64,000 bases of DNA. Origin: Ancylobacter novellus. GTDB taxonomy: Bacteria > Pseudomonadota > Alphaproteobacteria > Rhizobiales > Methylopilaceae. Where the stretch lies: contig QFPN01000011.1 in the NCBI GenBank assembly GCA_003241695.1, forward strand, positions 1 to 64,000, written 5' to 3'. Each line of letters begins with the position of its first letter. Position 1 is the stretch's first letter. This document shows positions 17,026-26,673 of the stretch, piece by piece. The notes beneath the pieces are model-generated. The model made no database searches. It worked only from the letters and a program-made list of their open reading frames with translations, and was not told the origin of the DNA. The position numbers were made by a program, and so were the translations under genes.

Positions 17026-17757
17026 TTAAGCCGCCCGTCTTGCGAGGCTCGAGAGAAAGGCCGCGCGCGCGTCCGGCGGCCTCAGTCCGCGCGGTTCCCA
17101 GATGCGGGAGAAGAGGAAGAACCCTGTGAGCGCGAACGCCGCCGCGACGTCGTCGGGCGTCGGCGAGGCGTTGGCCCCGCGCGCGAGCAGGAAGGGCGGC
17201 AGCGCGAACAGCTTCTCGGCGTAAGGCGCGCCTGCGTCGCGCCCGACCGCCCGGCCGGATTTCGGCGAGACATAGGCCAGGTCCTCGGTCTCGCCGGTGG
17301 CCGCACAGGCGCCGAGATCGAGGCCGAAGCCAAGCTCGGAAAGCACCGCAAGCTCGAGACGCACGAGCAGCGCCGGCGCTGCGTCAGGATCGTCGAGGTG
17401 ATCCGCCACGATCTCGGCGGCTTCGTAGAGGGCGTCGTGCGGTTCCCGCTCGGCCATCAACCGCAACAGTCCGGCGAGATGCCCGACGCCGTGGAGCGAG
17501 GCGGCGCGCTCCATCAGCCGCCCCGCGCGCTGAGCCAACGGTTCGACCGCGAATGCGCCGAGATGATCGTCGAGCCGGGCTCGCCACGTCGCCCGCACCG
17601 TGTTGCCGGGCTGCAGCGTCGCGCGCAGGCGCTGCGAGCGCCCTCCCCTCACGAGGCCGAGGTGCCGGCCGTGCGCGCGGGTGAAGAGTTCGAGCACCAC
17701 GGAGGTTTCCCCGTGGCGCCTCACCCCCAGGATCAGCCCGTCGTCGGTCCATTGCAT
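17026..17757 (-). CDS. recO: DNA repair protein RecO
   Basis: Recombination mediator of 243 residues that helps RecF/RecR load RecA on SSB-coated DNA. The N-terminal OB-fold opens MQWTDDGLILGVRRHGE and runs to about residue 80 (HGRHLGLVRGGRS, LQPGNTVRATWRARLD). A helical domain follows, with LAVLSELGFGLDLGACAATG, the typical RecO segment that in some species carries zinc cysteines. Here only one cysteine of that set remains. Length and order match alphaproteobacterial RecO. It ends 20 bases from the convergent LLM oxidoreductase and lies 56 bases downstream of the ompW stop. Confidence 0.93.
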   Translation of the reverse strand: MQWTDDGLILGVRRHGETSVVLELFTRAHGRHLGLVRGGRSQRLRATLQPGNTVRATWRARLDDHLGAFAVEPLAQRAGRLMERAASLHGVGHLAGLLRLMAEREPHDALYEAAEIVADHLDDPDAAPALLVRLELAVLSELGFGLDLGACAATGETEDLAYVSPKSGRAVGRDAGAPYAEKLFALPPFLLARGANASPTPDDVAAAFALTGFFLFSRIWEPRGLRPPDARAAFLSSLARRAA

Positions 17758-17813
17758 GGGTGCGAGGATGGCGCGGAAGCGGGTCCGCGTCATCCCGTCC
17801 GAAGCGTGCTCCG

Positions 17814-18482
17814 TCAGAAACGGTAGGCGAGTCCGACGCCCGTGACCCAGGGGTTGATCTTGGCCTTGCCGCGCACGTCGGCCGCTCCGGCCGTCAGCTT
17901 GATCTTGGGCTCCATATAGATCTTCTTGAGATCGAAGTTCAGGCCCCAGTGCTCGTCGATCATGTAGTCGAAGCCGACCTGCGCTGCGACGCCGACCGAG
18001 TTCTTCAACCTCAACCCCGAAATGCCGGGACCGTCGTCTTCCTTGAAATAGATCGAGTAGTTCACGCCGGCGCCGACATAGGGCTTGAACGCGCCAAAGT
18101 TGGTGAAGTGATATTGAGCCGTCACGGTCGCCGGTATAACCCACGCGTCGCCGAGCTTGACGCCGCTCAAAGCGCCGCGACCCGAGATCTTGTGGTGAGA
18201 GGCGCAGCAGATGACCTCGACCGCGAGATTCGGCGTGAAGAAGTAGCTGAAGTCGATTTCCGGCATCACGTTCCGCGAGACATGGGCGCTCCCCGGAATG
18301 TTGAGCTTCGCCGACGAGTCCGGCAGCACGCCGATGGCTCGGACGCGCACCATGAATCGGCTCCAGTCTTCCGGCGCGGGCGCGACGAACGTCGTCGCTT
18401 CAGGAATGTCGGCCGCCCGGGCGGCGCCGAGCGCGGTCGCGGAGGCGAGCAGCGCCAAGGATAAAACGCGAAGCGACGACAT
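17814..18482 (-). CDS. ompW: OmpW family outer membrane protein
   Basis: Outer membrane eight-stranded beta-barrel of 222 residues. A Sec signal peptide ends at about residue 23 (ALGAARA). Family traits: FMVRVRAIGVLPDSS at the first strand, an EIDFSYFFTPNLAVEVICC strand, ATVTAQYHF, FKPYVGAGVNYSIYF, and the barrel closing with a terminal phenylalanine (GVGLAYRF). OmpW proteins form channels for small hydrophobic molecules and are often induced under low oxygen. An FNR/FixK-like palindrome lies 74 bases upstream of the start, consistent with oxygen control (inference). Confidence 0.93.
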   Translation of the reverse strand: MSSLRVLSLALLASATALGAARAADIPEATTFVAPAPEDWSRFMVRVRAIGVLPDSSAKLNIPGSAHVSRNVMPEIDFSYFFTPNLAVEVICCASHHKISGRGALSGVKLGDAWVIPATVTAQYHFTNFGAFKPYVGAGVNYSIYFKEDDGPGISGLRLKNSVGVAAQVGFDYMIDEHWGLNFDLKKIYMEPKIKLTAGAADVRGKAKINPWVTGVGLAYRF

Positions 18483-18555
18483 GATCTTCGGAACCCCCTG
18501 ATCCCGCAGCGAAAAGCTACGTTCTCAGAACTAGACGCCGGCTACGTTTTTGGCG

Positions 18556-18569
18556 TTGACATATGTCAA
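18556..18569. promoter_or_regulatory. FNR/FixK-like palindrome TTGAC-N4-GTCAA
   Basis: TTGACATATGTCAA is a perfect 14-bp palindrome in the 277-base gap between divergent ompW (start 18482) and the Omp25-like gene (start 18760). It matches the Crp/Fnr-family pattern TTGA-N6-TCAA used by FNR and FixK proteins in alphaproteobacteria. The distance to ompW suits an activator site just upstream of its promoter. Confidence 0.6.
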
Positions 18570-18759
18570 GGGATTCAAAGCGAAGGGCCGGATTTAATAT
18601 TTGCTTTATTATCGCGCGACAAAGCGTGGCTTAAAAGTCTCAGATCGTCGGGCGTCTTTGACTCGCGCTAGACTTTGTTAAAGCGTCGCACCATACCGTC
18701 TCGCCATGAGCCGGATGCGTCCATGGGGGTCGACCGCGCTCGGACATGTGAGACAGCAT

Positions 18760-19362
18760 ATGCTTCGCAATATCGTTCTTGGCGCCGCCTCCGCGACGGC
18801 GCTGCTCGCCGCCGCTCCGGCTTTCGCCGCCGACCTGCCGTACGAAGCCGCGCCGGCGATCGTCGCCGTGCCGTCCTTCAGCTGGACCGGCGCCTATCTC
18901 GGCGTTCAGGCCGGCTACGGCTGGGATAAGCTCGCTGGCCGTTCGCTCGACGGCGCCCTCGTCGGCGGCTACGGCGGCTTCAACTACCAGTTCGACAACT
19001 CGCCGGTCGTGATCGGCGTCGAGACCGACCTCAACTGGTCGGACCAAGACAAGCGCCTCAACGGCGCCAAGGCCGACGTCAAGTGGGCCGGCGCGACGCG
19101 CGGCCGCGTCGGCTTCGCCTTTGACCGCTTCATGGTCTACGGCGCTGCGGGCGTCGCCTACTCGAAGGTCAAGGTCAGCGCTCCCCGCGCCGGCTCCGCG
19201 TCGCGCACCTTCACCGGCTGGACCGCCGGCGGCGGCGTCGAGTACGCCTTCACCGACAACGTGCTCGGCCGCGTCGAGTACCGCTACGCCGACTACGGCC
19301 GCAAGAGCGGCGCGAAGCTGACCGAGAACCGCGTGATGGCGGGCGTCGCCTACAAGTTCTGA
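18760..19362 (+). CDS. Omp25/Omp31-like outer membrane beta-barrel protein
   Basis: Small porin-like barrel of 200 residues. A signal peptide ends at AFAADLPYEAAPA (about residue 24), typical of the Brucella Omp25/Omp31 and Bradyrhizobium family. FSWTGAYLGVQAGYGW follows, the near-invariant first strand. Further strands are VIGVETDLNW, GATRGRVGFAFDRFMVYGAAGVAYS and VLGRVEYRYADYG, ending in AGVAYKF with the C-terminal phenylalanine for BAM recognition. These proteins stabilise the outer membrane and contact LPS. An upstream in-frame ATG (18706) adds 18 residues before the signal peptide and is not used. A strong terminator follows. Confidence 0.94.
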   Translation: MLRNIVLGAASATALLAAAPAFAADLPYEAAPAIVAVPSFSWTGAYLGVQAGYGWDKLAGRSLDGALVGGYGGFNYQFDNSPVVIGVETDLNWSDQDKRLNGAKADVKWAGATRGRVGFAFDRFMVYGAAGVAYSKVKVSAPRAGSASRTFTGWTAGGGVEYAFTDNVLGRVEYRYADYGRKSGAKLTENRVMAGVAYKF

Positions 19363-19390
19363 GCCGGGAAGCATTTCCCGCTCAAATGAA

Positions 19391-19420
19391 AAGCCTGCGG
19401 CTCGCGCCGCAGGCTTTTTT
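19391..19420 (+). terminator. Rho-independent terminator
   Basis: An 11-bp perfect stem (19391-19401 with 19406-19416, AAGCCTGCGGC/GCCGCAGGCTT) with a TCGC loop runs into six T residues. It lies 28 bases after the Omp25-like stop. The flanking AAAA on the left gives a weaker T tail on the minus strand, so it may also stop transcription coming from the convergent eno gene. Confidence 0.9.
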
Positions 19421-19485
19421 CTTGCCTTCTCAAAACGACCGGATCGGAAACGATGGGTCTCCGATCAGGTCGCGGTCCAGTGGTC

Positions 19486-20769
19486 TCAGGCGAGCGCCTT
19501 GAGCGCGCTCTTTCCGGCGTAGACCGCCTGCGCGCCGAGCTGCTGCTCGATCCGCAGAAGCTGGTTGTACTTCGCGATCCGGTCCGAACGGGCGAGCGAT
19601 CCAGTCTTGATCTGCCCGCAGTTGGTCGCGACCGCGAGGTCCGCGATGGTCGCGTCCTCGGTCTCTCCGGAGCGATGGCTCATCACGGCCGTGTAGCCGG
19701 CGCGCTGGGCCATGTCGACGGCGGCGAGCGTCTCGGTCAGCGAGCCGATCTGGTTGACCTTCACCAGGATCGAGTTCGCGACGCCCTTCCTGATGCCCTT
19801 GGAGAGCCGCTCGACATTGGTGACGAACAGGTCGTCTCCGACGAGCTGGCACTTGTCGCCGCAGAGCTCGGTGACGGCCTTCCAGCCCTCCCAGTCGTCC
19901 TCGGCCATGCCGTCTTCGATCGACACGATCGGGTAGTTCTTCACGAGCTTCGCGAGGTACTTGGCTTGGCGTTCGGGATCGCGCGTCTGGCCCTCGCCCT
20001 CGTAGACGTACTTGCCGTCCTTGAAGAACTCGGTCGCGGCGCAGTCGAGCGCGAGATAGACGTCCTTGCCCGGCTTGAATCCCGCCTTCTCGATCGCCTT
20101 CATGACGAAGTCGAGCGCGACCTCCGCCGAGGAGAGGTTCGGCGCGAAGCCGCCCTCGTCGCCGACATTGGTGTTGTGGCCGGCGTCCTTGAGCTGCTTC
20201 TTCAGCGTGTGGAAGATCTCGGCGCCGGTGCGGAGCGCCTCGGCGAAGCTGTCCGCGCCCGCCGGCATGATCATGAATTCCTGGAAGTCGATCGGGTTGT
20301 CGGCGTGCGCGCCGCCGTTGACGATGTTCATCATCGGCACCGGCAGCGTGCGGGCCGAGACGCCGCCGACGTAGCGGTAGAGCGGCATGAGCGAGGAGGC
20401 GGCGGCCGCTTTCGCCACCGCAAGCGAGACGCCGAGGATCGCGTTCGCGCCGAGCCGGGCCTTGTTGGGCGTGCCGTCGAGCGCGATCAGCGTCTCGTCG
20501 ATCCGGACCTGCTCCTCGGCGTCGAAGCCGCCGATCGCGTCGAAGATCTCGCCGTTTACGGCGTCGACCGCCTTGGTGACGCCCTTGCCGAGATAGCGCG
20601 ACTTGTCGCCGTCGCGGAGTTCGACGGCCTCGTGCGCGCCGGTCGACGCGCCCGACGGAACCGCGGCGCGGCCTTCTGAGCCGTCTTCGAGCGTGACGTC
20701 GACCTCGACGGTCGGATTTCCGCGGCTGTCGAGGATCTCGCGGGCGACGATGTCGACGATTGCGGTCAT
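19486..20769 (-). CDS. eno: Enolase
   Basis: Phosphopyruvate hydratase of 427 residues, converting 2-phosphoglycerate to phosphoenolpyruvate in glycolysis. Seen: the N-terminal REILDSRGNPTVEVDV, the VPSGASTGAHEAVELRD loop that closes on substrate, and the magnesium ligands in DCAATEF, SIEDGMAEDDW and VGDDLFVTN. The catalytic lysine lies in NSILVKVNQIGSLTE, and the signature SHRSGETEDATIADLAV follows. Length is standard. It is divergent from queF, with 124 bases between the starts. Confidence 0.98.
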   Translation of the reverse strand: MTAIVDIVAREILDSRGNPTVEVDVTLEDGSEGRAAVPSGASTGAHEAVELRDGDKSRYLGKGVTKAVDAVNGEIFDAIGGFDAEEQVRIDETLIALDGTPNKARLGANAILGVSLAVAKAAAASSLMPLYRYVGGVSARTLPVPMMNIVNGGAHADNPIDFQEFMIMPAGADSFAEALRTGAEIFHTLKKQLKDAGHNTNVGDEGGFAPNLSSAEVALDFVMKAIEKAGFKPGKDVYLALDCAATEFFKDGKYVYEGEGQTRDPERQAKYLAKLVKNYPIVSIEDGMAEDDWEGWKAVTELCGDKCQLVGDDLFVTNVERLSKGIRKGVANSILVKVNQIGSLTETLAAVDMAQRAGYTAVMSHRSGETEDATIADLAVATNCGQIKTGSLARSDRIAKYNQLLRIEQQLGAQAVYAGKSALKALA

Positions 20770-20893
20770 GGGCGTTCGGGCTCCGGCGTCGTTCTGGGAG
20801 AAGCGCGCGCACCTCTACCGGATGAGGACGCCGCCGGAAAGGTCGCGTTTCTCGCCCCGCTGCGCTAAATCGCGCCAGTTTTCAGGAGAACTC

Positions 20894-21340
20894 ATGAGCG
20901 ATCTTCAGCTCGGCAAGCAGACGCCGCTCCCCGCCTCGCCCGAGGAGGCCGCGCTCGACCGCGTGCCAAATCCCCATCCGGACGTCGATTATGTCGCGCG
21001 CTTCGCGGCGCCGGAGTTCACGTCTCTCTGTCCGGTGACCGGGCAGCCGGACTTCGCCCATCTCGTGATCGACTATGTGCCCGGCGAATGGCTCGTCGAA
21101 TCGAAGTCGTTGAAGCTCTATCTCGGCTCGTTCCGCAATCACGGCGCCTTCCACGAGGACTGTACCGTGGCGATCGCCAAGCGCCTCGTCGCGGAGCTCG
21201 CTCCCAAGTGGCTTAGGATCGGCGGCTACTGGTATCCGCGCGGCGGCATTCCGATCGACGTGTTCTTCGAAACCGGCGAGCGGCCGGCGGGGCTCTGGGT
21301 TCCGGACCAGGGCGTGCCGCCATACCGCGGCCGAGGCTGA
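20894..21340 (+). CDS. queF: NADPH-dependent preQ0 reductase QueF
   Basis: Short-form QueF of 148 residues, reducing 7-cyano-7-deazaguanine (preQ0) to preQ1 in queuosine biosynthesis. The nucleophilic cysteine is C46 in FTSLCPVTGQPDFAHL; the family motif ESKSLKLYLGSFRNHGAFHE (residues 69-88) binds NADPH. The T-fold continues to GGYWYPRGGIPIDVFF. The start at 20894 has a good AGGAGA ribosome site 4 to 5 bases upstream. It is divergent from eno. I saw no preQ1 riboswitch fold in the short upstream gap. Confidence 0.96.
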   Translation: MSDLQLGKQTPLPASPEEAALDRVPNPHPDVDYVARFAAPEFTSLCPVTGQPDFAHLVIDYVPGEWLVESKSLKLYLGSFRNHGAFHEDCTVAIAKRLVAELAPKWLRIGGYWYPRGGIPIDVFFETGERPAGLWVPDQGVPPYRGRG

Positions 21341-21543
21341 ACAGACCCTTGTTCGGAAACGGAATTGGCGCAAATGCGGCGGCGGCCCGTCGTCGAACCG
21401 TCATCCTCGGTCGCTCCGCGGACTCTCGCGCCGAGAGGCCCTAGGACGCGCGTTGGTGAAGCGTCGCCGCCGCGAATACGCCCAACGAAGCAGCCAGTTT
21501 CCCGCATCGCGAAATGCGCATGCGGACTGAAGGAGCGCGGGCT

Positions 21544-22569
21544 GTGACGACCATGACCGAGGATCGCCGGCGCCCCGACGAGGTGCTGATCATCACCAAT
21601 GGGGACAGCGCCGTCGCGCGCCTCGAGGAAGCGAGGGTCGCGGGCAAGATCGTGCCGTGGCGGGACGTGCTGCATGACGGACCCGTGCCGGCGATGTCCG
21701 GGCTCGAGCGGCTTTCGGCGATCCGCGCGGCCTTCATCGCCTCGGATCTCGGCCTCGGAGCGGAGGAGGTCGCGACGGAGTTCCGCGCGCGCGACGCCGC
21801 CATCCGCCGCCATTCCGGCTTCGCTCGCGTCGAGATCTGGCTCGAGCACGACCTCTACGACCAGCTCCAGTTGCTGCAGATCCTCGACTTCTTCCGTGGC
21901 GAGCGGAGGCTCGACGGGCTCTATCTCGTGCAGGCCGACGACTATCTCGGCCGGCAGCCGCCCGACGCCATGCGCCGGCTTGCGGAAGCCGCAGCCCCGG
22001 TGACGGAGACGCAGCAGGCGCTCGCAGGAGAGGCCTGGGCCGCCTTCACCGCGCCGACGCCGCATCGTCTCGCGGAACTCGCGCGCTTCGACACCGACGC
22101 GTTCCCGCATCTTGCACGCGCGCTGAAGCGCCTTCTCGCCGAGCTGCCGGATCCGCTGCGGGGGCTGACGCTGACGGAAGAGCGCGCGCTGTCCCAGCTC
22201 GCGCGCGAAGAGACGACGACCGGGGAGCTGTTCCGCCGGGTGACAGGAGAGGACGAGGCGCAGTTTCTCGGCGACGCCAGCTTCTTCCGGCGGCTCGACG
22301 GCCTCGCCTTCGGCGAGCGCCCCCTGATCGAGGGGCTGCCGGGACCGTCGCAGGATTACTGCGGCCTGCGCGGCGCGCCCGACCGCGGCTACGCCGAGTT
22401 CGCCCGCGCGCGGCTGCGCCTCACCAAGACCGGCCGCGCGGTGCTCGCAGGCCGGATCGACCACCGTGTGGCGAACCGCGCCGATCATTGGGTCGGCGGC
22501 ACGCATGTCTCGCCGGCGGCGCTGATCCGCTATGATCGGGCGGAGGGAAGGCTGGTGGCGCAGGCCTGA
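21544..22569 (+). CDS. DUF1835 domain-containing protein
   Basis: Protein of 341 residues. The N-terminal DUF1835 domain opens with the family motif TNGDSAVARLEEARV and continues VPWRDVLHDGPVPAM, with a conserved EIWLEHDLYDQLQLLQIL at about residues 103-120. The C-terminal half, found in many alphaproteobacterial members, ends RVANRADHWVGGTHV. The family is uncharacterised; no catalytic residues are known. The GTG at 21544 is chosen because a GAAGGAG ribosome site ends 8 bases before it; an ATG nine bases later is the alternative. It converges with kdsA. Confidence 0.85.
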   Translation: MTTMTEDRRRPDEVLIITNGDSAVARLEEARVAGKIVPWRDVLHDGPVPAMSGLERLSAIRAAFIASDLGLGAEEVATEFRARDAAIRRHSGFARVEIWLEHDLYDQLQLLQILDFFRGERRLDGLYLVQADDYLGRQPPDAMRRLAEAAAPVTETQQALAGEAWAAFTAPTPHRLAELARFDTDAFPHLARALKRLLAELPDPLRGLTLTEERALSQLAREETTTGELFRRVTGEDEAQFLGDASFFRRLDGLAFGERPLIEGLPGPSQDYCGLRGAPDRGYAEFARARLRLTKTGRAVLAGRIDHRVANRADHWVGGTHVSPAALIRYDRAEGRLVAQA

Positions 22570-22600
22570 GGCGAGGCGTCGTCCCGGACGGCCGGAGGCC

Positions 22601-22757
22601 GAGCCGGGATCGTCCTCCGGACGTCGCGCCCGAACCTCCGTTGTCACCTTCGGCTCGACCGGAGGATCCATCTTCGGCGTAGCGCTCGGCGTTTGACGTG
22701 GATGGTCCGGTCGAGCCGGAGGATGATGGCGTCTTGTCCTGAGGACGATCCCGGCTC
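22601..22757. repeat. Nested intergenic inverted repeat (copy A)
   Basis: Two nested perfect inverted repeats fill the gap between the convergent DUF1835 and kdsA genes. The outer arms are 17 bp (22601-22617 with 22741-22757, GAGCCGGGATCGTCCTC), and the inner arms 12 bp (22652-22663 with 22706-22717, GGCTCGACCGGA). It resembles the palindromic elements at 24584, 31478, 35575, 48321 and 48749 in plan, though not in exact sequence. It may also terminate transcription from both sides. Confidence 0.75.
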
Positions 22758-22788
22758 TCGCTGCGCTCGGCCGGGATGACGGCCGTCG

Positions 22789-23637
22789 TCAGGCCGTCTT
22801 TGCGATCCGGTCGAACGCCATCAGGCGCTCGAGCAGCGCGGGCATGTCCTTCAGCGCCACCATGTTGGGACCATCCGAGGGCGCATGGTCCGGGTCCGGG
22901 TGGCTCTCGATGAAGAGCCCCGCCACGCCAACCGCGACCGCCGCGCGGGCGAGAACGCCGACATATTCGCGCTGGCCGCCCGAAGAGGTCCCTTGCCCGC
23001 CCGGCTGCTGCACCGAATGTGTGGCGTCGAAGATCACCGGCGCGCCGGTCTTCGCCATTTCGGGCAGAGCCCTCATGTCGGAGACGAGCGTGTTGTAGCC
23101 GAAGGACGCGCCGCGCTCGGTGAGCAGCACGTTCGGGTTCCCGGCCCCTGTGAGCTTCGCCACCACGTTCTTCATGTCCCAGGGCGCCAGGAACTGACCC
23201 TTCTTAACGTTGACGACACGCCCCGTGGCCGCGGCCGCGAGCAGAAGGTCGGTCTGGCGGCAGAGGAACGCCGGGATCTGCAGCACGTCCACGGCTTCCG
23301 CCACGGGCGCGCACTGGTGGGCGTCGTGGACGTCGGTCAGGGTGGGCAGCCCAAGGCTCTCGCGGATTTCGGCGAAGACCGGGAGCGCGGCTTCGAGCCC
23401 AATGCCGCGCTCGGCGTTGGCGCTGGTGCGGTTCGCCTTGTCAAAGGAGGTCTTGAAAACGAGCCCGATCCCGAGCTTGGCCGTGATCTCCTTCAGCGCC
23501 GAGGCGACCTCGAGTGCATGGGCCCGGCTCTCCATCTGACAGGGGCCGGCGATGAGGGCGATCGGAAGCTCGTTGCCGAAGCGGACGGAACCGATTTCGA
23601 CGATCGCGTTGGGACGGTTCTGGGCAGGCGCGTTCAT
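22789..23637 (-). CDS. kdsA: 3-deoxy-8-phosphooctulonate synthase
   Basis: Kdo-8-phosphate synthase of 282 residues, joining phosphoenolpyruvate and arabinose 5-phosphate in lipopolysaccharide core synthesis. Seen: IALIAGPCQMESRAHAL, FKTSFDKANRTS, LTDVHDAHQC, LQIPAFLCRQTDLL, VNVKKGQFLAPWDM, LTERGASFGYNTLV, DATHSVQQPGG and ESHPDPDHAPSDGPNM, all conserved. Cysteine 33 in IAGPCQ marks the metal-dependent class; the E. coli type has asparagine there. Length is standard. It lies 43 bases from the VOC gene on the same strand, and the eno, kdsA, pyrG neighbourhood is common in Hyphomicrobiales. Confidence 0.97.
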   Translation of the reverse strand: MNAPAQNRPNAIVEIGSVRFGNELPIALIAGPCQMESRAHALEVASALKEITAKLGIGLVFKTSFDKANRTSANAERGIGLEAALPVFAEIRESLGLPTLTDVHDAHQCAPVAEAVDVLQIPAFLCRQTDLLLAAAATGRVVNVKKGQFLAPWDMKNVVAKLTGAGNPNVLLTERGASFGYNTLVSDMRALPEMAKTGAPVIFDATHSVQQPGGQGTSSGGQREYVGVLARAAVAVGVAGLFIESHPDPDHAPSDGPNMVALKDMPALLERLMAFDRIAKTA

Positions 23638-23680
23638 CGGAAGGCTCTCAAGGTCTGCGGCGGCGCGGGCTTAACAGGCT

Positions 23681-24577
23681 TCAGCGCAGGCCGCCAGAAT
23701 CGGGTCGGCGCGCCTCGAACGACAGCACGAGCCCGAACGTTCCGGCGGGAGACGCGACCAGCCGGTCGCCCCGCCGCTCGACATGGCCGCCCAATCCGTC
23801 GATGGCCTCGGCCGCGAGGTCGAGATCCTCGACGGCGACGCGCAGGCCCGAGAAGCCCAGTCCGTCGCGGGGCGCGGCCCCGGCGCCCGTCGAGCGCGCG
23901 AAGGCCTCCGGCGTCAGCGCCTCGACGCGGCCCCGCGGCGTCTCGATGAACAGGCCCGACGAGCTCGCGCGGAAGTCGCGGACGCCGGTCGCGGCGCTCA
24001 GAAGAAGCTGGTGGTCGCTCGGGTTCTCGGCCGTCAGCTCGACGGCCGCGACGCCGGTCGCGCCGTTGGCGTGATGCTGGGCGGCCTCGTTCCAGAAGTT
24101 CTCCGGAAACGCGTGCTCGCAGGCGAAGACGCAGAGGTCCGGCGCGAGGAGATCGACCGCGAAGACGAGGTCGAACGCCACATGGGTCTCGCGCCCGTCA
24201 TGGGTGAAGCCGCGCCGCTCGAAATGGAACGGCGCGTGGTCGCCGAGCCCGGCCTTTCGGAAACTGTCGGCGTCGGCCTGCGCGTTGCGGCTCTCGAACG
24301 CGACGCCCGAGCCGCCCTCGCCCGAGCGCGCCAGCAGATCGCGGTGAAAGGCCGCGAAGGAGAAGACCTGCGGCGCGTGCTCCGGGATCGGCGCGTGGTC
24401 GCCGATCGCCAGCAGCTCGATAAAGACGCCCGGAAACTGGATGATCCGGTTCTTGGTGCCGAACGGGTGATGGTTTTCGCGGCCGACCGAAAAGCCGAGC
24501 CGCTCATAGGCGTCCTCTGCGGCGTCGAGGTCGCGGACGAGATGGATCAGGTGGTCGAGGCCGCGGGGCTGGATCAT
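23681..24577 (-). CDS. VOC family protein (glyoxalase-like)
   Basis: Protein of 298 residues with the vicinal-oxygen-chelate fold. The N-terminal half reads GLDHLIHLVRDLDAAEDAYERLGF with the metal histidine in DHLIHL, HHPFGTKNRIIQF, and FIELLAI. A second module begins GFSGLRVAVEDLDLAAEAI near residue 245. This long form matches the glyoxalase-like-domain proteins of alphaproteobacteria, of unknown substrate; dioxygenases, isomerases and binding proteins share the fold. It sits between pyrG and kdsA on the same strand. Its start is 7 bases from the left arm of a 33-bp perfect inverted repeat. Confidence 0.85.
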   Translation of the reverse strand: MIQPRGLDHLIHLVRDLDAAEDAYERLGFSVGRENHHPFGTKNRIIQFPGVFIELLAIGDHAPIPEHAPQVFSFAAFHRDLLARSGEGGSGVAFESRNAQADADSFRKAGLGDHAPFHFERRGFTHDGRETHVAFDLVFAVDLLAPDLCVFACEHAFPENFWNEAAQHHANGATGVAAVELTAENPSDHQLLLSAATGVRDFRASSSGLFIETPRGRVEALTPEAFARSTGAGAAPRDGLGFSGLRVAVEDLDLAAEAIDGLGGHVERRGDRLVASPAGTFGLVLSFEARRPDSGGLR

Positions 24578-24583
24578 GCGCTC

Positions 24584-24710
24584 GCCCTCGCGTCTCGGCC
24601 TTGAGCCGGGACCCAGGAACGCGACGACTGAAACGAAGCGGAACGCTTCGCGCCAGCGCCGGAGACGCGGGCATTCATGGGTCCCGGCTCAAGGCCGAGA
24701 CGCGAGGGCG
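24584..24710. repeat. 33-bp perfect inverted repeat (copy B)
   Basis: Arms 24584-24616 and 24678-24710 are perfect 33-bp reverse complements around a 61-base centre. The element takes up nearly the whole gap between the pyrG stop (24720) and the VOC start (24577). The inner part of the arm, GGCCTTGAGCCGGGACCCA, is shared exactly with copy C at 31478, which shows a dispersed family rather than a local accident. Confidence 0.92.
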
Positions 24711-24719
24711 GAGCGATCC

Positions 24720-26348
<1,629 letters not shown>

Positions 26349-26673
26349 TCGGTCTCTCGAGTTCGCGGCCGAAGCCGGGCGGAAAGCGCGCCGCCGCGAC
26401 CGATCAGCCTTAGACGACGTCCGCTCGATTCGGGGAGCGGGCGATGTCCCTTGTCCACACAAACGGCCCGAAACGCATGCGCCGGTCCGCCGCTCGGAGT
26501 GTTCGAGCGGCAGCGTCACGGGAACGTGCGTTTGGGCCGTCGCCCCTAATAGCCCGTGGGCGTCGGCGGCGCAAAGGGCGCGGAGCAAGGATCTCGCATG
26601 CGGTCGCGTTGCCCGGCCCGGACGGCGCGGTTAGCATCGCGCCGCTCGGCACGCAGCGACGCGCAAGGAAGCT
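26349..26673. other. Gene-free divergent region between pyrG and the M48 protease
   Basis: This 325-base gap holds the promoters of two divergent genes. I see an 8-bp hairpin (26489-26496 with 26504-26511, GCCGCTCG/CGAGCGGC) and an AAGGAAG ribosome site just before the plus-strand start at 26674. No convincing gene, known riboswitch or secG, which is often upstream of pyrG in relatives, was found. Confidence 0.5.

Noticed and set aside
20770..20893. Possible preQ1 riboswitch before queF
   Set aside because: The short gap shows no convincing preQ1 aptamer; the queF ribosome site is open and close to the start.
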